Positions 17,678-27,383 are shown, numbered from the stretch's first letter. The stretch is DNA of 64,000 nt from Bacteroidota bacterium (GCA_024279425.1 JAJRRO010000116.1:124001-188000), one strand, 5' to 3'. The notes: generated by a model not told the origin, from the letters alone. Program-made: numbers and translations.

Positions 17678-18178
17678 ATGAAAATTTTAAAAACACTTAT
17701 GCTATTAGCGTGCCTAACATGCGTATCCACAGCTTTTTCCCAAGAAATCTCTGAGCATGCCATAGGTCTGCGATTGGGTGATAGCGATGGTTTTGGTGGT
17801 GAAATCTCCTATCAAAAGTCGATTTCAAGATACAATCGTTTTGAAATTGACCTTGGATGGAGAGACCACCGTTACTTTAACGCTTTTAAATTATCAGGTG
17901 TCTACCAATGGGTGCATCAATTGGATGGTGATTTCAATTGGTACTATGGTGCTGGTGGAGGATTGGGGAATGTAGATTTTAACACCGGAATAGGTGATTT
18001 TGATGCCAACGACGGCTTATTCATTTTTGCTGCGGGTAATATTGGCATTGAATATAATTTTGATATTCCATTATTACTTTCATTGGATTTTAGGCCTGAA
18101 CTTGGCCTAGTTGGCTATGACGGTTTTTCAGATAATTTTGATTTTGATATTGCACTGGGAATTCGATATCAATTTTAA
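17678..18178 (+). CDS. small outer-membrane beta-barrel protein
   Basis: This 166-residue protein has a clear signal peptide ending STAFSQ. The rest alternates hydrophobic and polar residues in strands ending in aromatic residues (FEIDLGWRDH, LSLDFRPELGLVGYDGF) and finishes IALGIRYQF. The terminal Phe and strand pattern are typical of an eight-stranded OmpW/OmpX-like barrel. Start ATG 17678 gives the proper signal peptide. The function is unknown. A strong terminator follows. Confidence 0.75.
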   Translation: MKILKTLMLLACLTCVSTAFSQEISEHAIGLRLGDSDGFGGEISYQKSISRYNRFEIDLGWRDHRYFNAFKLSGVYQWVHQLDGDFNWYYGAGGGLGNVDFNTGIGDFDANDGLFIFAAGNIGIEYNFDIPLLLSLDFRPELGLVGYDGFSDNFDFDIALGIRYQF

Positions 18179-18201
18179 ACACATATTATTTCTTAAGAAA
18201 G

Positions 18202-18235
18202 AAAAGCCCTTTTCATACAAATGTTAAGGGCTTTT
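18202..18235 (+). terminator. rho-independent terminator
   Basis: Stem AAAAGCCCTT (18202-18211) pairs with AAGGGCTTTT (18226-18235), followed by a T-rich tail, 24 bases after the stop of the barrel gene. Confidence 0.8.
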
Positions 18236-18255
18236 TATTTATGGGTATATATAAC

Positions 18256-18263
18256 TACATTTG
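18256..18263 (+). promoter_or_regulatory. -7 element of the TlpA-like gene
   Basis: TACATTTG fits TAnnTTTG and lies 21 bases before ATG 18284. Confidence 0.5.
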
Positions 18264-18283
18264 CGCATCTAAAGAAAACGATA

Positions 18284-19414
18284 ATGAAAAACACTCTTTT
18301 ATTTCTGCTTGCTTCCATAGTTTTAATTTCCTGTAACTCAACTCCTGAAAGTTATACCCTTACCGGTACGCTGACAGGTGAGATAGCTGATGGGACCAAC
18401 GTCTATCTTAGAAAGATTGGCGAAAACGGACAAGCCATCGACGTCGACACGGCCATGGTCGAAACGGGTAAATTTGTATTTACCGGAAATTCCAATGCGC
18501 CAGAAATGCATTTTGTTTTTGTAGATGAACTAATGGGCTATACTCGTCTGATTATTGAAAATGGTGAAATTGAAATGTTGGCTCAAAAAGATAGTCTGGG
18601 TTTTGCGACGATAGAAGGAACTGAGCAGAATGATTTTTTTAATGATTATCGGGAAAAGTCCCAAGCTGCACAGGAAAGAGCATCTAACATCCAAAATGAT
18701 ATGCAAAATGCAGGAGCCAGTAGAGACACTGTTTTGGCCAATGCATTGCGAGAAGAGTTTGATGAATTAGTGGAGGAGTACCAGGGTTTTGAAAAGGATT
18801 ACATTAAAAAACATCCAAATGCCTTGATTTCGGTCATATTGATAGATAGAGCATTGGTGACCAGAGTATCTTCTATAGAAGAAGTTCAGGAGCTGTATAA
18901 TGGTCTATCCCCTGAAATCAAGGAGACTAGAACAGGTGAAAAAATAATGAAAGCTCTTGAAGCGCAGAAAGAAAGGGAAGAAAAAGCGAAAAACACGGAA
19001 GTGGGTGCTAAGGCCCCTAATTTTTCAGGCCCTTCTCCTTCTGGAGACACTGTTGCTTTGAATGATATTTTGGGTAAAGCCACTTTAATAGATTTTTGGG
19101 CAGCTTGGTGCAGACCATGTCGTGCAGAGAATCCTAATATTGTTAGTGTTTATGAGAAATATCATGATAAGGGATTGAATATTATTGGAGTTTCATTAGA
19201 TAAAACAGCAGACGCTTGGAAAAAAGCCATTGCGGATGATGATTTAACTTGGAACCATATATCGAATATTGCATATTTTAATGATGCCATTGCCAAGCTA
19301 TACAATGTCAATGCTATCCCGGCAGCCTTTTTATTGGATGAGAATGGCGTAATAGTCGCGAAAAACTTGAGGGGTCCTGCTTTAGAAGCTAAAGTGGCTG
19401 AATTGCTCAACTAA
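18284..19414 (+). CDS. TlpA-like thioredoxin lipoprotein with DUF4369 domain
   Basis: This 376-residue protein has a signal peptide with lipobox LISC, then a beta-rich DUF4369 domain (YTLTGTLTGEIADGTNVYL; about 22-115). A helical linker follows, and then an AhpC/TSA-thioredoxin domain with the redox site WCRPC near residue 275 and a cis-Pro region AIPAAFLLDENG. It probably reduces disulfides or peroxides on the periplasmic side. Such proteins are numerous in Bacteroidota and their partners are mostly unknown. The start is set by the signal peptide and the promoter at 18256-18263. Confidence 0.88.
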   Translation: MKNTLLFLLASIVLISCNSTPESYTLTGTLTGEIADGTNVYLRKIGENGQAIDVDTAMVETGKFVFTGNSNAPEMHFVFVDELMGYTRLIIENGEIEMLAQKDSLGFATIEGTEQNDFFNDYREKSQAAQERASNIQNDMQNAGASRDTVLANALREEFDELVEEYQGFEKDYIKKHPNALISVILIDRALVTRVSSIEEVQELYNGLSPEIKETRTGEKIMKALEAQKEREEKAKNTEVGAKAPNFSGPSPSGDTVALNDILGKATLIDFWAAWCRPCRAENPNIVSVYEKYHDKGLNIIGVSLDKTADAWKKAIADDDLTWNHISNIAYFNDAIAKLYNVNAIPAAFLLDENGVIVAKNLRGPALEAKVAELLN

Positions 19415-19434
19415 TACATATTCTTATTCAAAAG

Positions 19435-19466
19435 AAAAACCCGAAACTTTAAAGTTTCGGGTTTTT
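19435..19466. terminator. bidirectional terminator between convergent genes
   Basis: AAAAACCCGAAACTTT (19435-19450) is followed at once by its exact complement AAAGTTTCGGGTTTTT. This makes a perfect 32-bp palindrome with A and T tracts on both sides, which serves both flanking genes. Confidence 0.85.
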
Positions 19467-19483
19467 TATCTATAAAAGCACTA

Positions 19484-21127
19484 TTAGAACTTGTCATTGA
19501 CATCTTCAAAATTTCCAAGCACCTCAACAGTACCTGATTTTTTGACCTTTCCAAAAATAGTTGCATTTGAATCGTTTCCGATAAATTCTATTGTCGACCC
19601 ATCATTCAAGATCAAATCGCCATAAATAGTAAGGTTGCCTTCCACCCTGAAGGTGGCATTCTTGTCAACAGTAATGTTTTTTCGCTTATTGTTTCTTCCT
19701 ATTACCAAGGTACCGTTCATTTCAAACAAACCATTGCTTTCAATTTTGCTATTGTTTTGAACGGTCCAAGAACCACAAAGCAATAGGGAACCCTTAACAG
19801 TAAATTTATTAAATCGCTTTGAACCACTATATTCTTTAGCCTCACCTTGGTTAACGGTCAAATTGGAACTCCCCTTATACACAGGTAAACTTGCACAACG
19901 GTTTGCCAAGCTTTCATCAGGTCGGTTTAATTTTACCACCTGTAGCCCTTTTTTGCCTGAGGCCGCGAAAATATAATCACCTTTAGATTCCACAAAGTTT
20001 ATTGAGCCGTCCAATTCTATGATTCCAACTAAATTGGTACCAGAGCCTTTATCTTCTGCTAAGCACAACCCAGCACCTCCATTGGCCATTAGAATAACCT
20101 CTTCGTTAATAGCAACTGCATTAGTTTCCCTTCCTTCCGTATTAGAACCTGTTGGATCCACAAGAATTGGAATGTATTCAACTAAAGCACCACTAATGGC
20201 ATTGTACAATCCGGCACCTTTAGATCCTTCTGACACTATGATTTTGTCGTTACTAAAATCCAAAGTCCTTTTGGTTGCCAGGCCAAAATCCGTGGAAATA
20301 CCTATTTCTTTTAAAATATTTAGATTGTTGTCCAAGATGCTGACACCTTTGCTTGCATCAAGAATGGCAAATTGACCATTATTATAGGAGACTGAGCGTA
20401 AATCTAGAAAAAAAGCTTCGTTGATTATTGTTAAATCCCTCTTGTCGTACACAGTGATTGAACCATCACCCCCACTTGAAACTATTACAGTCGTTGATGT
20501 TACTTCTACATCTGTACTATTAAAACCTTGTTGAAATCCATAAGTGATACCTGCGCCGATATTCATTCTCCCTCCCGAAGCCGGTATTTTCGCCACAAAT
20601 GAATTTGACGTAGCTGTTACTGATTTCTCCGAATCAACACCGCCGACAGCATAAACATATCCATCATTATATTCAATAGAGTTTATATCTGCATTGGTAT
20701 AATATAATCGTGATGTAACCTTTGGCCTAATAGGATTACTTACATTAATTATGTCAATACCCCCGGCATAAACGTCCCCTGCGGTATTATAGGAAACATA
20801 GGCATAATTGCCGTCAACATGAACATGGGTCGCTGTGAGATTTGTTGCACCACTATATGAAGGTGGATTTATTTGTGCCACAAGGGTTAGCGGGTAATCC
20901 CCTGCAAGATCAGCTTTTGCACTGTGGGAAAATTTACCTGAAATACTGGCTTCTTCAGTAATTTCTAGTACTCCCGAGTAATCATCAACAACACTGTTTT
21001 CTAAAATCAGTTGGTTATCCTCCAATTGGAGGTCATCTTTAGGATCACTGAAAATGGTAGTTTCATCGGCACAGGAGCTCACGAACAAGGCTACTGACCA
21101 AAGTAGTAGATTTATTTTTCTCATCAT
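19484..21127 (-). CDS. LVIVD-repeat lipoprotein (beta-propeller-like)
   Basis: This 547-residue protein has a signal peptide with lipobox SSCA. The body has repeated units with the LVIVD flavour (AYVSYNTAGDVYAGGIDIINV, split as VHVDGNYAYVSYN and GGIDIINVSNP; SIEYNDGYVYAVGG; SYNNGQFAILDASKGVSIL), which form bladed propellers. The last 120 residues form a beta-helix-like run (SLLLCGSWTVQNNSKIESNG, FRVEGNLTIYGDLILNDGS). It is probably surface-exposed and binding rather than catalytic. No enzymatic residues are visible. It converges with the TlpA-like gene across a shared terminator. Confidence 0.75.
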   Translation of the reverse strand: MMRKINLLLWSVALFVSSCADETTIFSDPKDDLQLEDNQLILENSVVDDYSGVLEITEEASISGKFSHSAKADLAGDYPLTLVAQINPPSYSGATNLTATHVHVDGNYAYVSYNTAGDVYAGGIDIINVSNPIRPKVTSRLYYTNADINSIEYNDGYVYAVGGVDSEKSVTATSNSFVAKIPASGGRMNIGAGITYGFQQGFNSTDVEVTSTTVIVSSGGDGSITVYDKRDLTIINEAFFLDLRSVSYNNGQFAILDASKGVSILDNNLNILKEIGISTDFGLATKRTLDFSNDKIIVSEGSKGAGLYNAISGALVEYIPILVDPTGSNTEGRETNAVAINEEVILMANGGAGLCLAEDKGSGTNLVGIIELDGSINFVESKGDYIFAASGKKGLQVVKLNRPDESLANRCASLPVYKGSSNLTVNQGEAKEYSGSKRFNKFTVKGSLLLCGSWTVQNNSKIESNGLFEMNGTLVIGRNNKRKNITVDKNATFRVEGNLTIYGDLILNDGSTIEFIGNDSNATIFGKVKKSGTVEVLGNFEDVNDKF

Positions 21128-21273
21128 TAGGTTAGGTTATTCAAATGTATTTTGGTTTTAACCTAACGTGAAAATCAAGGAATGCGTATGTTCTTATGAT
21201 TATTTTTATGTTGATAACGCAGTAAGAAGAGGGAACCACAAGGTTTTGGGATAATTCTCAAACACAAATACGG

Positions 21274-21924
21274 CTATATTTTGCCCAATTTCTCCATCAC
21301 AAAAAGAATCAAAATTGGAATGGCCAGAAGAATCACCATTAGAGTATCAGTGGCCAATAGATCTGGTTTCAAAAGTATTGTGGTCACATAACCCCCAATA
21401 GCACCTCCGAAGTGGGCCGTATGCCCAATATTTCCCAGTCTGTTTTTCATTCCGTAAATGGAATACAAAAGATACCCAATCCCAAGTACATATGCTGGTA
21501 GAGGTATTGGAATGAACATTAGGGCCAATCGCATGTCGGGGTAAAGAAGAATTGCAGCGTATAATATCCCAGTAACGGCTCCACTGGCCCCCACGGCACT
21601 ATAATAAGGTTCATGTTTATGAAAAAACATTGCAAGCAAACTCCCAGCAACTAGACTGATAAAATAAATTCCGACAAATTTAACCGGACCAAACCAACCA
21701 ATGACCACATCGGCAAAAAAGAACAAGGTAACCATGTTCATTAATAGGTGGGCGATATCTACATGCAAAAAACCTGAGGTCACCATTCTGTCCTTTTGAC
21801 CGGATTGTATGGCACCAATTCCGAATTTATAACGTTCAAAAAATGACGTGTCATTAAATCCTTTAAAAGAAACCAAAACATTTACTGCCATAATAGCAAT
21901 AGTGGCAATATGAAGATCATACAT
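21274..21924 (-). CDS. rhomboid family intramembrane serine protease
   Basis: This 216-residue protein has six or so membrane helices. The catalytic Ser is in GASGAVTG (near residue 113) and the catalytic His in GHTAHFGGAIGGY (near 170). HVDIAHLLMNMVTLFFF carries the HxxxN oxyanion residues in the right place. It cleaves transmembrane or near-membrane substrates in the inner membrane; targets are unknown. Length is that of the minimal bacterial form. It is divergent from the acyltransferase gene, with a 16-bp palindrome between them. Confidence 0.92.
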   Translation of the reverse strand: MYDLHIATIAIMAVNVLVSFKGFNDTSFFERYKFGIGAIQSGQKDRMVTSGFLHVDIAHLLMNMVTLFFFADVVIGWFGPVKFVGIYFISLVAGSLLAMFFHKHEPYYSAVGASGAVTGILYAAILLYPDMRLALMFIPIPLPAYVLGIGYLLYSIYGMKNRLGNIGHTAHFGGAIGGYVTTILLKPDLLATDTLMVILLAIPILILFVMEKLGKI

Positions 21925-21947
21925 TTTTGAAGCGTTATTTATCGGGC

Positions 21948-21964
21948 CAAATATAGCTATATTT
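21948..21964. promoter_or_regulatory. palindrome and -7 element between rhomboid and acyltransferase genes
   Basis: 21948-21955 read on the minus strand is TATATTTG, a perfect TAnnTTTG for the rhomboid gene. It is embedded in the exact 16-bp palindrome AAATATAGCTATATTT (21949-21964), whose other half gives TATATTTA for the plus-strand gene. Confidence 0.5.
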
Positions 21965-21983
21965 ACGCTTTACATAGAAACGC

Positions 21984-22871
21984 ATGCAATTACTTGTTTT
22001 TATTATCGTCTATCCCCTTTTATGGATGATTTCAATTTTACCACATCGCCTCTTTTATGCCTTTTCGGATTTTGTGTGTTTCTTTGTGTATAGACTTATT
22101 GGATATCGTAAAAAGGTTGTAAGGGGTAACCTGGAACTTGTATTCCCCAATAAACCACAACTGGAAATCAATCGCATTGAAAAAGAGTTCTATACGCATA
22201 TGTGTGACATGTTTTTGGAGATGATTAAGTCAATTAGCATTTCAAAAGATGCGGTACGAAGAAAGTATCTTGTTGCGAATATTGATGTGCTCCGAGACAT
22301 TGAAAAAGAAAAAAGCATCTTGATCGTTTGCTCACATTATGCCAATTGGGAATGGAATGTTAGTATGAATAACTACGTTCAGTCAAAAGGCTATGCGGTG
22401 TATCAAAAAATAAGTAACTCGTATTTTGATGATCTTGTCAAAAAAATACGGGCCAAATGGAATACGGTGTTGATTACACAACAAGAAACTGTCAAAACCG
22501 TTATCCGTAACCATCAGAATAATACTAGGGCCATATACGGTATGGTTAGTGATCAATCCCCCCAAGCACATCGCGCGCAATATTGGAAAGAATTTATGGG
22601 TGTTAAGGTCCCTGTCTTTAATGGTGCAGAAACTTTAGCAAGAAAATTGGATATTGCCGTTGTTTTTCTGAAAGTATCCAAAATTAAACGCGGACATTAT
22701 ATGGCGAAATTCATTCCCATAACCCGAAACGGGAAAAGTACCGAAAAGAATGAAATTACCAATCGGTTTCTTGAACTGACCGAGCAGCAGATCAATGAAC
22801 AGCCAGAACATTATCTCTGGACCCACCGGCGTTGGAAACATCGGGACAAGGTGCCTGTGGAGCTATCTTAG
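21984..22871 (+). CDS. LpxL/HtrB-like lipid A acyltransferase
   Basis: This 295-residue protein has an N-terminal membrane anchor, the family's catalytic HxxxxE-type motif in CSHYANWEWN (near residue 117-122), and downstream signature segments YGMVSDQSPQ and PVFNGAETLARKLDIAVVFL. It ends with EQINEQPEHYLWTHRRWKH, which is standard for LpxL-type acyltransferases. It should add a secondary acyl chain to lipid A at the inner membrane. In Bacteroidota some homologues act on other lipids, such as ornithine/glycine lipids, so substrate assignment is open. Confidence 0.88.
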   Translation: MQLLVFIIVYPLLWMISILPHRLFYAFSDFVCFFVYRLIGYRKKVVRGNLELVFPNKPQLEINRIEKEFYTHMCDMFLEMIKSISISKDAVRRKYLVANIDVLRDIEKEKSILIVCSHYANWEWNVSMNNYVQSKGYAVYQKISNSYFDDLVKKIRAKWNTVLITQQETVKTVIRNHQNNTRAIYGMVSDQSPQAHRAQYWKEFMGVKVPVFNGAETLARKLDIAVVFLKVSKIKRGHYMAKFIPITRNGKSTEKNEITNRFLELTEQQINEQPEHYLWTHRRWKHRDKVPVELS

Positions 22872-22978
22872 TTGTTTTTTATATGCATTGGTTGGTGCTA
22901 AGCCGTTATTGGACGATTTTTTTGTTCCCCTTCAATGGGAATGGCTTAATATCCATTATTTAACTTTAAATTTTAAAA

Positions 22979-23974
22979 ATGGAAATACTTGACACTTTAT
23001 ACAATGAGATTGTTGGATTTTTAGGAATCTCAGAAGCTTGGGAAATCCTAACATCAGGAGATTACAGTACTTTTAAAACCTATGATGGCATTGTAGCCCT
23101 GATATCCCCGATTATCCCTTTCTTATTGTTGATGGAATTAGCCTTGGGGTTGATTTATAAAAAACCTCATGCGAAAGTCTATAAGGTAAATTTTCTCATT
23201 TATATATTCAATCGCTTTGTTGGGAGGTTTATTTCCATTGCAATGACTGCAATGATCATTGGTCTGCTTCAACAATATGCCCCGTTTCAGGCGAATATTA
23301 CCTGGTATTGGCTGATTTATGGCTATATCGTTTGGGAATTTGGACATTATATCTACCATTTTTTAGGTCATAAGGTGCGGCTTTTTTGGTGTTTACATTC
23401 CACACACCATGCGCCTGAAAATATGAACCTATCAGTATCACACGCACATTTTTTCTTGGAAGGGCCCTATGCACAGGCAATTAGGGTCACTATTTGTATA
23501 CTCTTGGGACTACAACCCGACCTATTGTTTCTCATTATGTTCATTGATGGTACTTATGGGGCTTTTATTCATGTTGGAGAAAACCTGATGAAAAATGCAA
23601 AACTCGGATTTTTACATGATATCATCCTTACCCCTTCACATCATCGGGTACACCATGCTAGGAATCCGCTATATATCGATACCAATTATTGTAACCTTTT
23701 GAATATTTGGGATAAAGTATTCAAAACCTATCAGCCGGAGCAGGATGATATTAAAATTGAATATGGTATTACCCGAGAAATGGATTCGGGGAACTTCTTT
23801 GATGTTTATTTTGGTGAAATCGTTGTTTTGGCCAAAGATGTGTACATGGCTCCCGGATTAAAAAGCAAGTTACTGTATTTGGTAATGCCACCGGGATGGA
23901 ACCATACGGGAGATCATAAAACAGCCAAAATGGTGCGCAATGAATTTATACGCGAAATCAACGCTAAGGGGTAA
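22979..23974 (+). CDS. sterol desaturase / fatty acid hydroxylase family membrane protein
   Basis: This 331-residue polytopic protein has the three histidine clusters of the diiron membrane hydroxylases: HYIYHFLGHK, HSTHHAPE and HHRVHHARN. These ligands bind two irons and use O2 to hydroxylate or desaturate a lipid chain. It follows the LpxL-like gene on the same strand by about 107 bases, which hints at envelope-lipid modification, but that link is inference. The 3' end overlaps the convergent nuclease gene by 11 bases. Confidence 0.87.
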   Translation: MEILDTLYNEIVGFLGISEAWEILTSGDYSTFKTYDGIVALISPIIPFLLLMELALGLIYKKPHAKVYKVNFLIYIFNRFVGRFISIAMTAMIIGLLQQYAPFQANITWYWLIYGYIVWEFGHYIYHFLGHKVRLFWCLHSTHHAPENMNLSVSHAHFFLEGPYAQAIRVTICILLGLQPDLLFLIMFIDGTYGAFIHVGENLMKNAKLGFLHDIILTPSHHRVHHARNPLYIDTNYCNLLNIWDKVFKTYQPEQDDIKIEYGITREMDSGNFFDVYFGEIVVLAKDVYMAPGLKSKLLYLVMPPGWNHTGDHKTAKMVRNEFIREINAKG

Positions 23975-24761
23975 ATACCAAAGTGGCTATTACAATACAG
24001 TGGTCACTGGCGTAATTCTCACATAAAATGGTATAGTCAATCACTTTCCACTGGGCTCGATTATTGAACAGAATATGGTCTAAACAAGCTCTGGGACTGT
24101 CTGCCGGCCAGGTATTTTGTTTTGCTTCCTGAATACTGGGTTTACTGAAATTTTTGGATAATATCTTGAGTGTTTCACTATCTGGACCATCATTGAGGTC
24201 ACCAACCAACAAAGTGGGATATTTGGTTAGTTCCAAGGCCTTATTAATGGCCTTTGCCTGCATTAGCCGATCCGTGTTGTTTTTTAAATGATCCAAATGA
24301 GTGCCTACAAATTGAATGATATTTCCCTTTTTTGTTCTCACTCTGGTCAAAAGTGCAGCCCTTGGTTCAGAGGTTGGCAAATGGGGTAAGGGTATATTCT
24401 CTGAGGCGATAAAACTATAGGATGACAAAACAGCTTCACCATACTCACCACCATCATAGAACATGGCACGGGCGAAAAGCGATGCCATTTTGGTACGTAT
24501 TCCCAATTCAGTGGGTAAATCGTATTTCTTGGCCCTATTGGTCTTGAAATCAACCTCTTGCAAAGCGACAAGATGGGGCTTGTATTTGTTGATTACGCCG
24601 GCAATGGTATCTAAATTAAAATCATTCTTAGTGGTAGCCCCATGCAGAATATTGAAGCTCATGACCTTTAATGTATCGGTTTGAGAATAAGATTTAAAGA
24701 AAAGGCCTAATGTAATAAGTATGAATAATAGAAACTTCAATTGATTCTTGGAAGAACTCAT
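23964..24761 (-). CDS. endonuclease/exonuclease/phosphatase family protein (secreted)
   Basis: This 265-residue protein has a signal-like hydrophobic N-terminus. The EEP motifs are in order: MSFNILHG, ALQEVDF with the metal-binding Glu, GTHLDHL, GDLNDGPDS and the terminal SDHC with catalytic Asp-His. It cleaves phosphodiester bonds of nucleic acids or lipids; a secreted form suggests extracellular DNA or phospholipid head groups. It overlaps the glmM stop by four bases (ATGA), so the two are translated together. Confidence 0.87.
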   Translation of the reverse strand: MSSSKNQLKFLLFILITLGLFFKSYSQTDTLKVMSFNILHGATTKNDFNLDTIAGVINKYKPHLVALQEVDFKTNRAKKYDLPTELGIRTKMASLFARAMFYDGGEYGEAVLSSYSFIASENIPLPHLPTSEPRAALLTRVRTKKGNIIQFVGTHLDHLKNNTDRLMQAKAINKALELTKYPTLLVGDLNDGPDSETLKILSKNFSKPSIQEAKQNTWPADSPRACLDHILFNNRAQWKVIDYTILCENYASDHCIVIATLVFTP

Positions 24762-26146
24762 AAGTTGGCAATTTTCTGGATTTCACCAATAATCCGATCA
24801 GCCAAACCATCAGCTTCAATCTGGCTTTTGGCTTCGGTATAGATCCGGATAATCGGTTCGGTATTGGACTTTCTCAAATGCACCCAATTTTCAGCAAAGT
24901 CAATCTTAACCCCATCAATGGTTGAAATCTCTTCGTTTTGGTATTTCCCTGCCATCGATTTCAAGATAGCATCCACATCCAATTCCGGGGTCAATTGAAT
25001 TTTCTTTTTGCTCATGAAATAGCTGGGATAACTATCTCGTAATTCTTTAACAGTTCCTCCCTTTTCTGCCATAAGCATAAGAAACAAAGCGGTACCTACC
25101 AGAGAATCTCTTCCATAATGACTTTCAGGGTAGATGATTCCCCCGTTTCCTTCTCCACCGATAATGGCATTGTTTGCCTTCATTTTAGTTACTACGTTTA
25201 CTTCTCCCACAGCAGCTGCCTCATAGGAACCACCATGCTTTTGGGTTATGTCCCTTAAGGCGCGTGAGGATGACAGATTTGAAACCGTATTTCCTTTGGT
25301 TTTTCCCAAAACATAATCTGCACAGGCCACCAAGGTATACTCTTCCCCGAACATTTCCCCATCATTGCTTATGAATGCCAGACGATCAACATCAGGGTCT
25401 ACAACAATACCAAAATCAGCCTTTTCCTTGACCACGAGTTCACAAATATCCCCCAAATGTTCTTTTAATGGCTCTGGGTTATGGGGAAAATGTCCAGTTG
25501 GATCACAATATAGTTTTATGACTTCAACGCCTAAGGTTTCCAAGAGTTTGGGAATGGCAATTCCGCCAGTGGAATTCACCCCATCAACAACGACCTTGAA
25601 TTTAGCTTTACGAATTACATCTGCCTCAACCAAAGAAAGGTTCAGAACTTCATCGATATGTATATCAATGTAAGCATCATTTTTTGTGATACATCCCAAG
25701 TCGTCTACCTGGGAGAAGTTGAAATCTTCATTTTCTGCAATATCTAAAATCTTTGCACCCTGGGCCGCATCAAGAAACTCCCCTTTTTCGTTCAAAAGCT
25801 TTAAGGCATTCCATTGTTTAGGATTATGACTGGCCGTAAGGATTATTCCTCCATCGGCACTTTCCAACGGTACGGCAATCTCAACGGTCGGTGTCGTTGA
25901 TAAATCCAAATCGATAATGTCTATCCCAAGTCCCACCAAAGTGGACACTACAAGGCTCTGGATCATTTCACCCGACAAGCGGGCATCACGACCAATTACA
26001 ACTTTAAGGTTATCTTTTTTCGAATAATTCTTTAACCAAATACCATAGGCAGCCGCAAATTTAACCGCATCGATCGGTGTTAGATTATTTCCTGGTTGTC
26101 CTCCGATGGTGCCTCGTATTCCTGAAATTGATTTGATAAGGGTCAT
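24758..26146 (-). CDS. glmM: phosphoglucosamine mutase
   Basis: This 462-residue alpha-D-phosphohexomutase has the phosphoserine loop TASHNP near residue 100, the metal-binding DPDVDRLAF loop, the sugar-binding GEGNGGI and the C-terminal phosphate site RKSNTEPIIRIY. In Flavobacteriia this form is annotated GlmM, which converts glucosamine-6-phosphate to glucosamine-1-phosphate for peptidoglycan and LPS. Phosphomannomutase is the main alternative. It is the first gene of a two-gene operon with the nuclease and has a -7 element at 26167-26174. Confidence 0.85.
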   Translation of the reverse strand: MTLIKSISGIRGTIGGQPGNNLTPIDAVKFAAAYGIWLKNYSKKDNLKVVIGRDARLSGEMIQSLVVSTLVGLGIDIIDLDLSTTPTVEIAVPLESADGGIILTASHNPKQWNALKLLNEKGEFLDAAQGAKILDIAENEDFNFSQVDDLGCITKNDAYIDIHIDEVLNLSLVEADVIRKAKFKVVVDGVNSTGGIAIPKLLETLGVEVIKLYCDPTGHFPHNPEPLKEHLGDICELVVKEKADFGIVVDPDVDRLAFISNDGEMFGEEYTLVACADYVLGKTKGNTVSNLSSSRALRDITQKHGGSYEAAAVGEVNVVTKMKANNAIIGGEGNGGIIYPESHYGRDSLVGTALFLMLMAEKGGTVKELRDSYPSYFMSKKKIQLTPELDVDAILKSMAGKYQNEEISTIDGVKIDFAENWVHLRKSNTEPIIRIYTEAKSQIEADGLADRIIGEIQKIANL

Positions 26147-26166
26147 AATTGCTATAAAAGTTTTTG

Positions 26167-26174
26167 CAAATATA
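26167..26174 (-). promoter_or_regulatory. -7 element of glmM
   Basis: The minus strand reads TATATTTG, a match to TAnnTTTG, 20 bases before the ATG. Confidence 0.5.
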
Positions 26175-26240
26175 CAGGTCTATGGATAATCCTAAGTTCC
26201 AAATTGGTAAATTCGACCTTATGAAGTATTTTACAGTCCA

Positions 26241-26825
26241 ATGAATTTCTTGGCACATATCTACCTATCATTCGATGATGATCAAATAACTATCGGTAAT
26301 TTTATTGCCGACAGTATTCGAGGGAACAAAATTGATCATTTACCCCCAAGGGTTCAAAAAGGAATTTTATTGCACAGGGAAATAGATACCTATACCGATT
26401 CGCACCGTATCCCCAAAATAAGCAGTAAACGTTTGCACAAGAACTATAGCCACTACAGTCGGGTGATTGTCGATATTTTTTATGACCATTTTTTGGCCAA
26501 AAACTGGAGTCTATATTCCGATACTCCTTTGGATGTTTTTGTAGAGAATTTTTACGATTTATTAGAGGACAACTATACCATCTTGCCTAATGGTGTCAAA
26601 CGCATGATGCCTTACATGATTGCTGACAACTGGATTTACAACTACTCCAAAATGGAGGGGATTGGGAGGGTTTTGAATGGCATGAACCGAAGAACAAAGA
26701 ATAAATCGAAAATGAATTTTGCCATATTGGACCTAGAGGAGCATTATTCAGAGTTTGAAAAAGAATTCACTTCTTTTTTTGAGGAATTGATTACCTTTTC
26801 CAAACAAAAATACATTTCACTATAA
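26241..26825 (+). CDS. acyl carrier protein phosphodiesterase
   Basis: This 194-residue protein begins MNFLAHIYLSF...IGNFIADSIRG, continues LHREIDTYTDSHRI and has the later YYDHFLA-like FYDHFLAKNW, all hallmarks of AcpH (DUF479) in the HD-like fold. It would remove the 4-phosphopantetheine arm from holo-ACP. Length matches the family at about 193. ATG 26241 fits the family's first residue exactly. Confidence 0.92.
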   Translation: MNFLAHIYLSFDDDQITIGNFIADSIRGNKIDHLPPRVQKGILLHREIDTYTDSHRIPKISSKRLHKNYSHYSRVIVDIFYDHFLAKNWSLYSDTPLDVFVENFYDLLEDNYTILPNGVKRMMPYMIADNWIYNYSKMEGIGRVLNGMNRRTKNKSKMNFAILDLEEHYSEFEKEFTSFFEELITFSKQKYISL

Positions 26826-26849
26826 ACACCATCAACCAACCTGTCAAGA

Positions 26850-27383
26850 ATGTTAAGATTCATTAAGACCTTACCATATTTGTTCTTCCTAATTTTACTT
26901 GTACAATGTAAAAAGCAGCCAGCCAAGCCCACAGGATTGGTCGTTGAAAAAGCCATGGTCGTCTCGGCACGCCAAGAAGCTTCAAAAGTTGGGCTTCAAA
27001 TTCTTAAAAAAGGAGGAAATGCCTTTGACGCCATGGTGGGTACCGAATTGGCATTGGCCGTGGCATATCCTTTTGCCGGTAACCTTGGCGGTGGGGGTTT
27101 TATGGTATATCGCAGAAACAAAGGGGACATAGGTGCCCTAGATTATCGGGAAAAAGCACCACTATCTGCCCATAAAGACATGTATTTGGATTCACTGGGT
27201 AATGTAATCCCCGGTAAAAGTACAATGGGTGCAACGGCAGTTGGCGTACCCGGTACTATAGCTGGAATTTTTGAAGTGCATGAAAAATTCGGAAGCCTAA
27301 CTATGGCCGATATTATGGCCCCGGTTATTGCATTGGCGGAAAATGGGATAATTGTGACCAAAAAACAAATAGTTCTGCGGTGA
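26850..27383 (+). pseudogene. gamma-glutamyltransferase, 5' fragment
   Basis: The first 170 or so codons are normal. There is a lipoprotein signal (lipobox LVQC), ARQEASKVGLQILKKGGNAF, AVAYPFAGNLGGGGFMVYR, LDYREKAP and GVPGTIAGIF. Those are the N-terminal half of the GGT large subunit. Homology stops after ENGIIVTKKQ, and a stop follows five codons later. Full enzymes are about 560 residues and contain the autocleavage Thr in the missing half, so this product cannot mature or catalyse. The break coincides with the start of an unrelated segment. Confidence 0.85.
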
